From positions 1,240,001-1,304,000 of the forward strand of contig JASGIB010000001.1 in the NCBI GenBank assembly GCA_047602125.1: a stretch of 64,000 nt of DNA. The letters run 5' to 3'. Under the pieces are notes generated by a model, which ran no database searches, was not told the origin of the DNA, and saw nothing but the letters and a program-made list of their open reading frames with translations. The translations under genes were made by a program, and so were the position numbers. Source of the DNA: Pseudoluteimonas sp047602125 (GTDB lineage: Bacteria; Pseudomonadota; Gammaproteobacteria; Xanthomonadales; Xanthomonadaceae). This document shows, in pieces, positions 10,878 through 19,147 of this stretch (within the stretch, counting starts at the first letter, position 1; every line of letters starts with the position of its first letter).

Positions 10878-11573
10878 ATGGATCGCGTTTTCCTCCCCGC
10901 CGGCCTGTCCGTCCTACTGCTCGCCGCGGGTTTGTCCGCATCCCCGGCCTCGGCCGAAGACGTGACGATCTACCGCTGCACCGACGCGCGCGGCAACACC
11001 ACCCTGCGCGACACGCCCTGCGCCAAGGGCCAGCTACAGGAAACTCGCAACATGGTGCGTCCGAAGGATGCGCCCGCTCGCGTCGAGAGCGTCGCGCCGA
11101 CGCCGGCGCCGCAACCGCAACCCGCGCCGCAGCGCACCATCGTGCTCGCGCCGCCGCAGCCGATGTACGAATGCCGCATGCCCGACGGCAACACCTACAC
11201 CAGCGATTCGCCGGAAGGGAACCCGCGCTGGGTGCCGCTGTGGACGCTCGGCTACCCGGTGGTCACCGACGGCTACTACCGCCCGGGCGGCACCAGCATC
11301 GTCCGCCACGGCGATGGCCGCGTGGACGTGAATGTCGACGGCGGCGGTTACGTGCGCGGCCCGGTGCCGACCATCGCCGGCTACGGTGCCGGCACCTGGG
11401 TGCGCGACGAATGCCACATGCTGCCGCCCTCGGAAACCTGCGCACGCCTGCGCGACCGGCGCGAGGAGATCGGCAAGCGCTTCTTCAACGCGCAACCGAC
11501 CGAACGCGACCAGCTCAATCGCGAGCAACGCGGCATCGACGCGCGCCTCGACAACGACTGCGGCGGGCATTGA
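10878..11573 (+). CDS. Exported DUF4124-domain protein (first of two)
   Basis: The 231-residue protein has a signal peptide (about 1-26, ending SASPASA). A DUF4124 domain follows (about 29-50: IYRCTDARGNTTLRDTPC), with two cysteines likely to pair. A Pro/Ala/Gln linker (about 70-90) leads to a C-terminal part with more paired cysteines (YECRMPDGN, RDECHMLPPSETC, DNDCGGH). The start at 10878 is the ATG that gives the signal peptide in frame. Its TGA overlaps the ATG of the next, similar gene. The function of DUF4124 proteins is not known. Export to the periplasm or surface is inferred. Confidence 0.85.
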   Translation: MDRVFLPAGLSVLLLAAGLSASPASAEDVTIYRCTDARGNTTLRDTPCAKGQLQETRNMVRPKDAPARVESVAPTPAPQPQPAPQRTIVLAPPQPMYECRMPDGNTYTSDSPEGNPRWVPLWTLGYPVVTDGYYRPGGTSIVRHGDGRVDVNVDGGGYVRGPVPTIAGYGAGTWVRDECHMLPPSETCARLRDRREEIGKRFFNAQPTERDQLNREQRGIDARLDNDCGGH

Positions 11574-12217
11574 TGCGCAGCGTCTTCGCCCTCGCCTGCG
11601 CCTTGCTGCTGCTCGCCATCGATTCGTTGCCAGCGCGCGCGGGCGTGGTGATCTACCGCTGCACCGATGCGAATGGCGCGGTCACGGTGCAGAACGACAA
11701 GCCCTGCCCCAAGGGCAGCAAGCAGGTTCGGCGCGTGCTCGACACGCCTTCGCCTTCCGCGACGCCTCCGGTCTTCGCCGATGCGCCCATCGTCGCCCCC
11801 GAGCCGGTCGTGCCGGCGCCCGCGCCGGAACCACCACCGCCCGCACCTGCGCCCGATCCCGCCAGCGCCAGCGCGCAACCCGATGGCGAACGCCTGCCGC
11901 CGCCACCGATCTTCGAATGCACCACGTTCGACAACGACCATTACCTCAGCGACGACGGCACACCGTCCGAACGCTGCGTGGCGCTGGAAGTCACCGGCAT
12001 CGGCGACGGCTCCGCGCCCGGCGTCGGCGCGGCGTGCCAGAAGACGACCGACACCTGCCAGCGCGTGCCAGATGGCGCCGCCTGCGATGCGTGGAAGCGC
12101 CGCGAACGCGAGGCGCGCGCGTCGCTGATGTTCGGTAGGGCCGATGACAAGGACAAGAACCAGGCCGAATACGACCGCGTGCAGCGCGTCGTGACGGAGA
12201 GTACGTGTGGTGGTTGA
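11573..12217 (+). CDS. Exported DUF4124-domain protein (second of two)
   Basis: The 214-residue protein has the same layout as its upstream neighbour: signal peptide (about 1-23), DUF4124 domain (VIYRCTDANGAVTVQNDKPC), a longer Pro/Ala linker (about 55-105) and a Cys-containing C-terminal half ending TCGG. The two appear to be a tandem duplication that has diverged outside the first domain. It is translationally coupled, the ATG overlapping the upstream stop by one base. Function unknown. Confidence 0.85.
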   Translation: MRSVFALACALLLLAIDSLPARAGVVIYRCTDANGAVTVQNDKPCPKGSKQVRRVLDTPSPSATPPVFADAPIVAPEPVVPAPAPEPPPPAPAPDPASASAQPDGERLPPPPIFECTTFDNDHYLSDDGTPSERCVALEVTGIGDGSAPGVGAACQKTTDTCQRVPDGAACDAWKRREREARASLMFGRADDKDKNQAEYDRVQRVVTESTCGG

Positions 12218-12232
12218 TTGCGAAACCGCAGT

Positions 12233-12293
12233 GCCTAGCGTGTGAATCGAGCCGAGCCGCGAAGTCCTATCCGCTTGAATGAATTGTTAGGGC
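12233..12293 (-). other. attC-like recombination site
   Basis: Read on the minus strand, the site opens with CCCTAACAATTCATTCAAGC, very close to the 5' part of classic attC (59-base) elements. It has an inner CTTCGCGGC bend and closes with GCTCGATTC and CACGCTAGGC. The arms are imperfectly complementary: CCTAAC against GCTAGG, and TCAAGC against GCTCGA, one mismatch each. Length is about 61 bases. The mismatched cores suggest a decayed or only weakly active site. Confidence 0.75.
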
Positions 12294-12630
12294 GCGTCAC
12301 ATGACGTTCTCACTTTGTGGCACGTGGTCCAACACTGCAAGGTTTAGAGCCATATCCATTAGATCTAAGGTGGTGGGTGGAACGTTCACATTGCCGAGCC
12401 ACCTGAAAGAACGTTCGAGAAGTTCTTCCCATGGCCCGGCAAGATCCGAAGTACTTAGTTCAGGCATTAGATATACGGAAAATAGATCTGAACTAAAGCG
12501 CTCATCCTGATCATGCGGTTTGTAGAACAGAAGCGAGCGCGGACAAGACGATGCATAAATCATTTTGCCTCCATCCGGAAGCTCGCGGTATTGGATTGGA
12601 TGCCACTTTGACATTCGGTCAGCGTCCTAA
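12234..12630 (-). mobile_element. Putative single integron gene cassette (orphan attC cassette)
   Basis: On the minus strand this block starts at a core-site-like GTTAGGAC (12631-12624). It carries one ORF whose ATG lies 11 bases further on, and ends in an attC-like site (12233-12293). G+C is about half, against about 70% around it. It sits exactly between the 3' ends of two convergent genes. This is the layout of an integron gene cassette (short leader, ORF, 3' attC). No integron integrase and no second attC is visible within the window, so it would be a lone cassette. Core sites deviate by about one base each from GTTRRRY/RYYYAAC. Confidence 0.7.
12297..12614 (-). CDS. Unknown 105-residue cassette protein
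   Basis: The protein starts MSKWHPIQYRELPDGGKMIY and ends DHVPQSENVM. It has no signal peptide, no membrane segment and no motif that I recognise. Composition is acidic and Leu-rich, with a helical C-terminal half. Its codon use is much less G+C-biased than that of neighbours. TTAGGA within the upstream core-site-like sequence (about 10 bases before the ATG) can serve as ribosome-binding site, as seen in other cassettes. The stop lies just before the attC-like site. Function unknown. Confidence 0.7.
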   Translation of the reverse strand: MSKWHPIQYRELPDGGKMIYASSCPRSLLFYKPHDQDERFSSDLFSVYLMPELSTSDLAGPWEELLERSFRWLGNVNVPPTTLDLMDMALNLAVLDHVPQSENVM

Positions 12631-12680
12631 CTACAGATAGACCCGAAAACGGGGCGATAAAAACATATCGTTTGCACAAG

Positions 12681-13457
12681 TTAAAACCCGTACCGCAAAA
12701 AACCGCCATCCACGGCGATGCATTCGCCGGTGATGTAGCTCGCCGCAGGCAGGCACAAAAACGCCACCGCGGCCGCGACTTCCTCCGGCTCGCCGATGCG
12801 CCCCAGCGGCGTGCGCAGCAATACCTCGTCGAGGTAATCCGGATCGGCGAGCTTGCCCGAAGTGCGCCGCGTGCGGATGTACCACGGCGCGACCGAATTC
12901 ACGCGGATGCCGTCCTCGGCCCATTCCACCGCCAGGTTGCGCGTCATCTGCTGCAACGCCGCCTTGGTCATGCCGTAGGGCGCGCCGCTGCGCACGTGGG
13001 TCATGCCCGACACGCTGCCGACGTTGACGATGCTCGAAGCCGCGTGCTGCGCCAGCAAGGGATGCGCGTAACGCGACAGTTCGAACGCGCTGAACAGGTT
13101 GAGCTCGAACAGCTCGCGCCATTCGTCCTCGGAATAATCGGTCGCCGGCTTGGTGATGTTGCCGCCGGCGTTGTTGACGAGGATGTTCAGGCCGATGCCG
13201 CGATCCTCGACCCAATCGAGGATCTCGCGCCGTTCCTCCTCGTCGGCCACGTCCGCGGCCAGCGCGTGCAGGCGCGAATCGGGGAAATCGTCCTGCAGTT
13301 CGGAACGCGCGCGTTCGAGCACGGTCGAGTCGCGGCCGATGATGGTGACCTCGGCGCCGAAACCCAGCAATTCGCGCGCGATGGCAAGACCAATCCCGGC
13401 GCTGCCGCCGGTGACCAGCGCCAGTTGCCCGTCCAGCCGCCAACGTGTCGGATCCAT
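12681..13457 (-). CDS. SDR family oxidoreductase (tropinone reductase-like)
   Basis: The 258-residue classical short-chain dehydrogenase has the cofactor motif TGGSAGIG (about 16-23), NNAGG (about 94-98), the catalytic Ser region VGSVSG, YGMTK as the YxxxK pair, and the substrate loop NSVAPWYIRT. It ends CIAVDGGF plus a few residues, as the family does. GRDS after the second strand suggests an NADP preference. The overall pattern is closest to the tropinone-reductase-like group, so the substrate is a carbonyl compound of unknown identity. It is convergent with the cassette and the DUF4124 pair. Confidence 0.88.
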   Translation of the reverse strand: MDPTRWRLDGQLALVTGGSAGIGLAIARELLGFGAEVTIIGRDSTVLERARSELQDDFPDSRLHALAADVADEEERREILDWVEDRGIGLNILVNNAGGNITKPATDYSEDEWRELFELNLFSAFELSRYAHPLLAQHAASSIVNVGSVSGMTHVRSGAPYGMTKAALQQMTRNLAVEWAEDGIRVNSVAPWYIRTRRTSGKLADPDYLDEVLLRTPLGRIGEPEEVAAAVAFLCLPAASYITGECIAVDGGFLRYGF

Positions 13458-13523
13458 CGCCGCTTGCCCTCGATCTCCGTCGCGGCGTTAGGATAGCGCC
13501 GCATCCATGCCGAGGACCGCGCC

Positions 13524-13754
13524 ATGCGCCATCTGCCGATCCTGATGTTCGCGCTCGCCGCTGCCGGCTGCAGCGCGCCGACGCCGCCACCCACCGACCA
13601 GCCGCCGGATCCGCAGGCCGCGGCGCAACAGGAACGCGATAAGCAATTGCTGCATGCGATCCAGCGCCCGATCGACAAGGCGCAGGGCACGGAAGACACC
13701 ACGCTCAAGGCCGCGGATGACCAGCGGCAGCAGATCGAGGACGCGGGCGGCTAG
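13524..13754 (+). CDS. Small lipoprotein of unknown function
   Basis: The 76-residue protein has a lipoprotein signal peptide with lipobox LAAAGC (Cys at about residue 16), a Pro-rich stretch and a charged Gln/Asp-rich helical tail (about 31-76). It is divergent from the SDR gene with 66 bases between them. No family is recognised. The outer membrane is the likely location, since Ser follows the Cys. Confidence 0.7.
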   Translation: MRHLPILMFALAAAGCSAPTPPPTDQPPDPQAAAQQERDKQLLHAIQRPIDKAQGTEDTTLKAADDQRQQIEDAGG

Positions 13755-13760
13755 AACCGC

Positions 13761-13808
13761 CGCCCCTCATCCGCCTTTGGCGCCTTCTCCCCGCATGCGG
13801 GGAGAAGG
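13761..13808 (+). repeat. Dispersed palindromic repeat, copy A
   Basis: CCCTCATCCGCCTTTGGCGC is followed by the hairpin CCTTCTCCCCGCATGCGGGGAGAAGG (in two parts). It lies between the 3' ends of the lipoprotein gene and sppA. Close relatives lie in priA (21118-21163) and between trxA and rho (43582-43677). The hairpin may also act as a weak transcript end. Confidence 0.8.
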
Positions 13809-13816
13809 AACAAGCA

Positions 13817-15706
13817 TCACAACCCGCAGAAGCAATACGCCAGCGCCTTCACCGGCAAGCCCGGGCCTGGCGTCATCGCTTCATGCACGAAGCGCAATTC
13901 GTCCTTCGCCCGCGCCGGCAACAGGTCGGCGAACAGCGCGCGTGCCGCGTCCGAATGCGCGAACAGCACGGCGGCCGCGCGTCCCTGCATGAAGCGACCG
14001 AACAACTGGTCGAACGGCGTCGCCTGCTTCTCGATGTAGTTGACGCGATACGCATCCGGCTTGCCGAGCTTGGCGCGCTGCGCCGCGTCGGCGATCGCGT
14101 CCTCGAGCCCGCCGAACTCGTCGACCAGGCCGCGTTCCTTGCCCTGCGCGCCGCTCCATACCCGGCCGCGGCCGACCGCGTCGACGTCGGCGACCGGCTT
14201 GTGCCGCGCCTGCGCGACGCGACCGGTGAAGTCGCGGTAACCCTTGTCGATCACGCTCTGGATCACCTGCCCGACTTCGGGATCGAGCGGACGGGTGATG
14301 TCGAACGCGCCGGCGAACTTCGTCGTGCCCACGCCATCGGTATGCACGCCGATCTTCTCCAGCGTGCGCGGGATGGTCGGGATCATGCCGAAGATGCCGA
14401 TGGAACCGGTGATCGTCGACGGATCGGCGTAGATCCGGTCGGCGTCCATGCTGATCCAGTAGCCGCCGGACGCGGCGAGGTCGCCCATCGACACCACCAC
14501 CGGCTTGCCGGCTTCCTTCAGGCCCACGACTTCGCGGCGGATCTGTTCGGAGGCGAACACTTCGCCGCCGGGCGAATCCACGCGCAGCACCACCGCCTTC
14601 ACGTGGTCGTCGTCGCGCGCGGCGCGCAGCAGTTCCGCGGTCGATTCTCCGCCGATGCGGCCCGGCGGTTGCTGGCCGCCGCTGATCTCGCCCTCGGCCA
14701 CCACCACCGCGACCTGCGGGCGCTCGTCCACCGGCGACAGCGTTTCGTCGACGCGGCGCAGGTAGTCGTCGAGGTCGACGTTGCGGAAGCCGCCGTCGGC
14801 ATCGGTGTCGGCGACGCCGCGCTGCGCCAACAGGTCCTCGACCTGTTCCTGCGTCTTCAACCCGTCGACGAGATGGTGCGACTTCGCGTATCCGCCGAGG
14901 TCGCCCTGCGCGGCTTCGATGTCCTGCGGCAGGGCGTCGATGTCGGCGGCGAGTTGCGCAGGCGCGATGCCGCGCGCCTTGCCGACGTCGGCGAGGTAGC
15001 GGTTCCAGATGTCGTTCATCCAGAACAGGTCGGCTTCCTTGGATTCCGGCGAAGCGGCATCGAGGATGTAGGGCTCGGCCGCGGACTTGTATTCGCCGAC
15101 GCGGAACAGGTGCACGTCCACGCCGAGCTTGTCCTGCAGGCCTTCGCGGTAGTACTGGCGGTAGCGGCCGAGGCCTTCCATCAGGATCCCGCCCATCGGG
15201 TCGAGGTAGACCTCGTTCGCCTGCGCGGCGAGCAGGTACTGGTTCTGGTCGAAGTTCTCGCCGAACGCGACGACCTGCTTGCCGGATGCGCGCAGGCGCG
15301 CGATCGCCGCCGCGACCTCGCGGATCGAGGCATAGCCGGAGAAGCCCATGCGGTCGGGCCGCAGCAGCACGCGTTCGATGCGCTTGTCGTCCTTCGCCGC
15401 ATCCAGCGCGCGCAGCAGGTCGCGCAATTGCACTTCGCCGGTGGACCTGTCGCCGACCATGCGCGCAAACGCGCGACTCGCCGGATCGGTGCTGTATTGC
15501 TCGACCAGCTTGCCTTCCGGCGCGATCACCAGCGTGGTGCGATCGAGCAGCGGGGAAACCTTGTGGCCCGATCCCAGCGCGACCAGCACGATCAGCAACA
15601 GGCCGAAGAACAGCAGGTTGAACACCAGCCGGCGGGTGAAGTTCATCGCGTCCCAGACGCCGATGAAGAAGCGGGCGATGGGGCCGCGGCCGCGCGGGTC
15701 GTTCAT
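13817..15706 (-). CDS. sppA: Signal peptide peptidase SppA, long (67K) type
   Basis: A membrane-anchored serine protease that degrades cleaved signal peptides in the periplasm. The 629-residue protein has one N-terminal membrane helix (about 27-45) and two tandem protease-like domains. The catalytic dyad is split between them: K207 in EYKSAAEP and S413 in GDLAASGGYW, as in the E. coli enzyme. RVDSPGGEVFASE and STITGSIGIFG are further family stretches. It lies 69 bases downstream of the MATE gene on the same strand and may be co-transcribed. Confidence 0.95.
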   Translation of the reverse strand: MNDPRGRGPIARFFIGVWDAMNFTRRLVFNLLFFGLLLIVLVALGSGHKVSPLLDRTTLVIAPEGKLVEQYSTDPASRAFARMVGDRSTGEVQLRDLLRALDAAKDDKRIERVLLRPDRMGFSGYASIREVAAAIARLRASGKQVVAFGENFDQNQYLLAAQANEVYLDPMGGILMEGLGRYRQYYREGLQDKLGVDVHLFRVGEYKSAAEPYILDAASPESKEADLFWMNDIWNRYLADVGKARGIAPAQLAADIDALPQDIEAAQGDLGGYAKSHHLVDGLKTQEQVEDLLAQRGVADTDADGGFRNVDLDDYLRRVDETLSPVDERPQVAVVVAEGEISGGQQPPGRIGGESTAELLRAARDDDHVKAVVLRVDSPGGEVFASEQIRREVVGLKEAGKPVVVSMGDLAASGGYWISMDADRIYADPSTITGSIGIFGMIPTIPRTLEKIGVHTDGVGTTKFAGAFDITRPLDPEVGQVIQSVIDKGYRDFTGRVAQARHKPVADVDAVGRGRVWSGAQGKERGLVDEFGGLEDAIADAAQRAKLGKPDAYRVNYIEKQATPFDQLFGRFMQGRAAAVLFAHSDAARALFADLLPARAKDELRFVHEAMTPGPGLPVKALAYCFCGL

Positions 15707-15775
15707 GTGTTCCAGCTCCAGCCCTGCAGGGGCGAATCGTTCATAGGCGAAGGTTAACCGCCGGCGCGTGAGGGC

Positions 15776-17206
15776 TCATGCGCCTGAGGTCAGGGTGCCT
15801 TCGGGCGGGAACATGGGGATGCGCGCGCTGCTGCGCAAGAAGCGCGTGCACAGCAGCACCGCCGCGACCACCAGCCCGGCGATGAGCCCGGTCCACATGC
15901 CGCGCGGGCCCAGCGCCGGAGTGAACCCGCCGAGGCCGAAGCCCAGGGTCGCGCCGACCGGCATGCCGATGCCCCAGTAGGCCAGCGCCGCCAGCAACAT
16001 CGGCACCCGCGTGTCCTTGAGCCCGCGCAGCGAACCGGCCGACACCACCTGCACGCCGTCGGGGAACTGGAACGCCGCCGCGTACAGCAGCAGCGACGCC
16101 GCCAGCGCCGCGACCGCGGCATCGCCGCTGTAGAGCCCGACGATGGCATGGCGGCCGCCGACCATGATCGACGCCGACACGGTCTGGGTGAGCAGCAGCA
16201 AGGCGTAGCCAGCGAACGCCGCGCGACGCACTCCACTCATCTCCCGCTCGTCCCGGTCCTGCCGAAGGACGCGGCCGAGCGCGTGGCCGACGCGCACGGT
16301 GGTCGCCTCGGCCAGGCCGAGCGGAATCATGAAGGCGAGGCTCGCCACGTTGATCGCGATCTGGTGCGCCGCCGACGACAGCGGCCCCAACCGTCCGATC
16401 AGCAGCGCTGTGACGATGAACAGGCTGCCTTCCATCGCCACGGTCACGCCGATCGGCAATCCGGTCGCGAGCAACTCCTTCAACGTCGCCGGATGCGGGC
16501 GTTCGAACCGCGCGAACAGGCCGAGGTCGGCGAAACGCCTCGCCTTCGACAGGTACAGCGCGAAGCCCAGCGCCTGGCCCCACATCATCATCGCCGAGGC
16601 GATGCCGAGCCCGCCCGCGCCGAGTTCGGGGAATCCGAATCTGCCGAACGTGAGCACGTAGCCGAACGGCAGCAGCACCAGCAGTCCGCCGAAACCGAAT
16701 ACCATCGTCGGCAGGCTCCAGTGCAGGCCGTCGCTGAGGTAGCGCATGCACAGGTACAGGGTGAACGCGGGAATGCCCCAGCGGATGCCGTGCAGGAACG
16801 CCGATGCGCCGGGGCGGATGTGCGCATCGATGCCGAACGCGGACATCGCCAGCGGCGCCAGCGACAGCAACGCGAACAGCACGATGCCGAGCGCGACCGC
16901 CAGCCACAGCGCCTGCCGGAACAACGGCGCGATTTCGCCGCGGCGGCCGGCGCCATCCATCTGCGACACCGACGGCGGCAGCGACATCAGCGTGCCCATC
17001 GGGATCATCATCGGCAGCCAGAACAACGCCGTGCCGATCGACACCGCGGCCAGCGTGTCGGTGCCGTGGTGGCCGGCGATGGCGCTGTCGACGAAGCCGA
17101 TCAGCCCGCTCGACAAATGGCCGAGCGAGAGCGGCAACGCGAGCCATGCGCTGGCGCGCAGCTCGGCGCCGAAACCGCGCGTAGCGTGGGTGGACGAAGG
17201 CGACAT
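15776..17206 (-). CDS. MATE family multidrug efflux transporter (NorM-like)
   Basis: The 476-residue inner-membrane protein has about 12 hydrophobic helices in two homologous halves. The first helix carries LPLSLGHLSSGLIGFVDSAIAGHHG, a MatE signature (given in two parts: LPLSLGHLSSGLIGFVD, SAIAGHHG). The C-terminal half contains FQFPDGVQVVSAGSLRG, equivalent to the family stretch before the tenth helix. NorM-type MATE proteins export cationic drugs in exchange for Na+ or H+. It diverges from the DUF3667 gene over 62 bases. Confidence 0.9.
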   Translation of the reverse strand: MSPSSTHATRGFGAELRASAWLALPLSLGHLSSGLIGFVDSAIAGHHGTDTLAAVSIGTALFWLPMMIPMGTLMSLPPSVSQMDGAGRRGEIAPLFRQALWLAVALGIVLFALLSLAPLAMSAFGIDAHIRPGASAFLHGIRWGIPAFTLYLCMRYLSDGLHWSLPTMVFGFGGLLVLLPFGYVLTFGRFGFPELGAGGLGIASAMMMWGQALGFALYLSKARRFADLGLFARFERPHPATLKELLATGLPIGVTVAMEGSLFIVTALLIGRLGPLSSAAHQIAINVASLAFMIPLGLAEATTVRVGHALGRVLRQDRDEREMSGVRRAAFAGYALLLLTQTVSASIMVGGRHAIVGLYSGDAAVAALAASLLLYAAAFQFPDGVQVVSAGSLRGLKDTRVPMLLAALAYWGIGMPVGATLGFGLGGFTPALGPRGMWTGLIAGLVVAAVLLCTRFLRSSARIPMFPPEGTLTSGA

Positions 17207-17268
17207 GCTGGATCCGCGGCGAAACCGATGCGCCGCGATGCGCGACGCCGCGTTATCTTAGCCGCGCC

Positions 17269-18444
17269 ATGGCCAACGACCCGACCACGAACGCCATCGA
17301 ACCCGTCGCCGGATCCGCGGGCGGCCGCGCCTGCGAGAACTGCGGCGCGGCGCTGCTCGGCGACTACTGCTATCGCTGCGGCCAGCCGGTCAAGGGGCTG
17401 GTGCGGCACTTCAGCAGCATCCTGGGCGATTTCCTCGACAGCGTGTTCAACATCGACGCGCGCTTCCCGCACACGATCTGGCCGCTGTTCGCGAAACCCG
17501 GTTTCCTCTCGCTGGAATACTTCGCCGGCCGCCGGGTGCGCTTCGTCAGCCCGGTGCGGCTGTTCTTCTTCGTCAGCATCATCACCTTCTTCGTCGCCCA
17601 GTTGGTGATCCAGACCGGGCAGAACACCTTCCAGTTCGACGACGACGAAGGCAACAGCAGCATCGGCCGCGCGACGACCGTGGCCGAGGTCGAGAAAACC
17701 CGGGACGAAGCCATCGCCAAGCTGGAGGACGCGATCGCCAAGGCCGGCAAGAGCCCGGCCGCGACCGTTCCCCTGCGCGCCGCCGAGGGCAATATCCGGG
17801 CAGAAGCGGCGAACCGCATCCGCGACCTGCAGGACGCCGCGGCCAGGGGCGAACCGCCGCCGCCGCCGAAGCAGGCGCCGGCGAGCTTCAGCTTCGGCGA
17901 CAGCGGAAACTGGGATCCGAAGACCAACCCGCTGCGTATCGGCTGGCTGCCCGGATTCGCCAACGACTGGATCAACACGCAGATCGGCCGGGCGCGCGAG
18001 AACGTCTCGCGCATGGGCACCGATTCCTCGCGCTATAAAGACGCGCTGCTCGGCGCGGTGCCCTCGACGCTGTTCCTGCTGCTGCCGCTGTTCGCGCTGA
18101 TGCTCAAGGTCGCCTACATCTTCAAGCGCCGGCTGTACATGGAACACCTGATCGTCGCGCTGCACAGCCACGCCTTCATGTGCCTGGACCTGCTGCTGGT
18201 GTTCGGCGTGATCGCGCTCGACCGCGTGGTGGCGCCCGACGGCCTCGCCGACGGCCTGCTGCGCCTGGCCGAAGTGCTGCTGTTCGGGTGGATGGCGCTG
18301 TACCTGCTGCTCATGCAGAAACGCGTGTACCGGCAGGGCTGGTTCATGACCGTGGTGAAGTACTGCGCGCTCGGCTTCTGCTACTGCATCCTGCTCAGCA
18401 TCGGCATCGCCTTCACCGCCCTGCTCAGCCTGGTGTGGATGTGA
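17269..18444 (+). CDS. DUF3667 membrane protein with zinc ribbon
   Basis: The 391-residue protein has a four-Cys zinc ribbon at the N-terminus (CENCGAALLGDYCYRCGQ, about 22-39), followed by the DUF3667 stretch RFPHTIWPLFAKPG and SLEYFAGRRVRFVSPVRL. One membrane helix lies at about 100-118, then a charged Glu/Ala-rich loop (about 125-260), and four more helices at the C-terminus. The function of DUF3667 is unknown. Its TGA overlaps the GTG of the next gene. Confidence 0.88.
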   Translation: MANDPTTNAIEPVAGSAGGRACENCGAALLGDYCYRCGQPVKGLVRHFSSILGDFLDSVFNIDARFPHTIWPLFAKPGFLSLEYFAGRRVRFVSPVRLFFFVSIITFFVAQLVIQTGQNTFQFDDDEGNSSIGRATTVAEVEKTRDEAIAKLEDAIAKAGKSPAATVPLRAAEGNIRAEAANRIRDLQDAAARGEPPPPPKQAPASFSFGDSGNWDPKTNPLRIGWLPGFANDWINTQIGRARENVSRMGTDSSRYKDALLGAVPSTLFLLLPLFALMLKVAYIFKRRLYMEHLIVALHSHAFMCLDLLLVFGVIALDRVVAPDGLADGLLRLAEVLLFGWMALYLLLMQKRVYRQGWFMTVVKYCALGFCYCILLSIGIAFTALLSLVWM

Positions 18445-18791
18445 GCGCGCCGGCCGGGCTGGTCTACGAGGTGAACCTCGAGGTCGAGGATGCCATCGCC
18501 GCCGACTACCGCGACTGGCTGCGCGGCCACGTCGCCGAAATCCTCGCCCTGCCCGGCTTCCTCGGCGCGAGCGCGTCCGAAGTGGTGGAACCGGCGCCAC
18601 CGGCCGGATTCGCCGGCCTGTGCGTGCAATACGCACTCGAAAGCGAGGCCGCCTTCGCGGCCTACCTGCGCGACCATGCCCCGCGCCTGCGCGCCGAGGG
18701 CGAGGCGCGCTTCGGAGGCCGGTTCCACGCCCGCCGGAGGGTCCTGCGACCACTCGCGGAGGCGTCAATTCCCGGCCACGAAGGGGCTTGA
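18441..18791 (+). CDS. DUF4286 family protein
   Basis: The 116-residue cytoplasmic protein starts at a GTG that overlaps the DUF3667 stop. VYEVNLEVEDAIAADYRDWL and the C-terminal GGRFHARRRVL are typical of DUF4286, a ferredoxin-fold-like small protein of unknown role. The reading frame extends far upstream inside the previous gene, but the GTG is the coupled start that gives the usual family length. Confidence 0.82.
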   Translation: MSAPAGLVYEVNLEVEDAIAADYRDWLRGHVAEILALPGFLGASASEVVEPAPPAGFAGLCVQYALESEAAFAAYLRDHAPRLRAEGEARFGGRFHARRRVLRPLAEASIPGHEGA

Positions 18792-19147
18792 CAAAGCCGT
18801 AACGCGCGGATTCCGCGGGGCCGGTTGTGCACAGTCGTCATCCGGCCGTCATTCACGGCTTTCCCGCGCAGCCGCGGAACCTTGTGTCGGCAATGTTTCA
18901 CGCCTATGTGCTTGATCCGGAAGGAAATGATCGAATTGGCGATTTTTTCGCCAACCGCGCTTTCCCTGCGGTTTCCAGCAGGCTTTGACCTGCGCGGCGA
19001 ACGCGTTGCACAGGTTTATCCACAAGTTGTGTGGATAAGGGCGAAATCCCTTCACGGACGGCGACTTGCGCGGTTTTCGTCGGCACGCGATGAGGAGCAG
19101 CGGCTAACTCGCGAAGCATGCGACGGAGTGCCGGCTAGACTCGCGCG
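18792..19147. other. Non-coding region upstream of priA
   Basis: The 356 bases carry no convincing gene; short ORFs on both strands lack family features and good starts. G+C is lower than in the flanks. TTGACA at 18789-18794 at the left edge could be a -35 element. GGCGATTTTTTCGCC-like sequence near 18938-18953 is a short inverted repeat around a T-run. An inverted pair of perfect DnaA boxes lies at 19016-19038. The priA ATG follows at 19148. Confidence 0.6.
19016..19038. promoter_or_regulatory. Inverted pair of consensus DnaA boxes
   Basis: TTATCCACA at 19016-19024 and its inverse complement TGTGGATAA at 19030-19038 are separated by five bases. Both match the strict 9-base DnaA-box consensus. 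They lie 109 bases before the priA start. This could be DnaA control of priA or a DnaA titration site. It does not look like oriC, since there is no cluster, no AT-rich unwinding region and no dnaA/rpmH next to it. Confidence 0.65.

Noticed and set aside
12631..12680. A second attC or an attI site on the SDR side of the cassette
   Set aside because: Only the core-like GTTAGGAC is visible. The flank has short inverted repeats (CCCG-AAAA-CGGG, CGATA/TATCG) but no matching 5' core or arm.
19016..19038. A dif-like site
   Set aside because: The 23 bases are two DnaA boxes; the XerC/XerD half-site consensus is not matched.
18792..19147. Possible replication origin at the DnaA boxes
   Set aside because: Only two boxes, no AT-rich unwinding element and no dnaA, rpmH or gyrB next to it.
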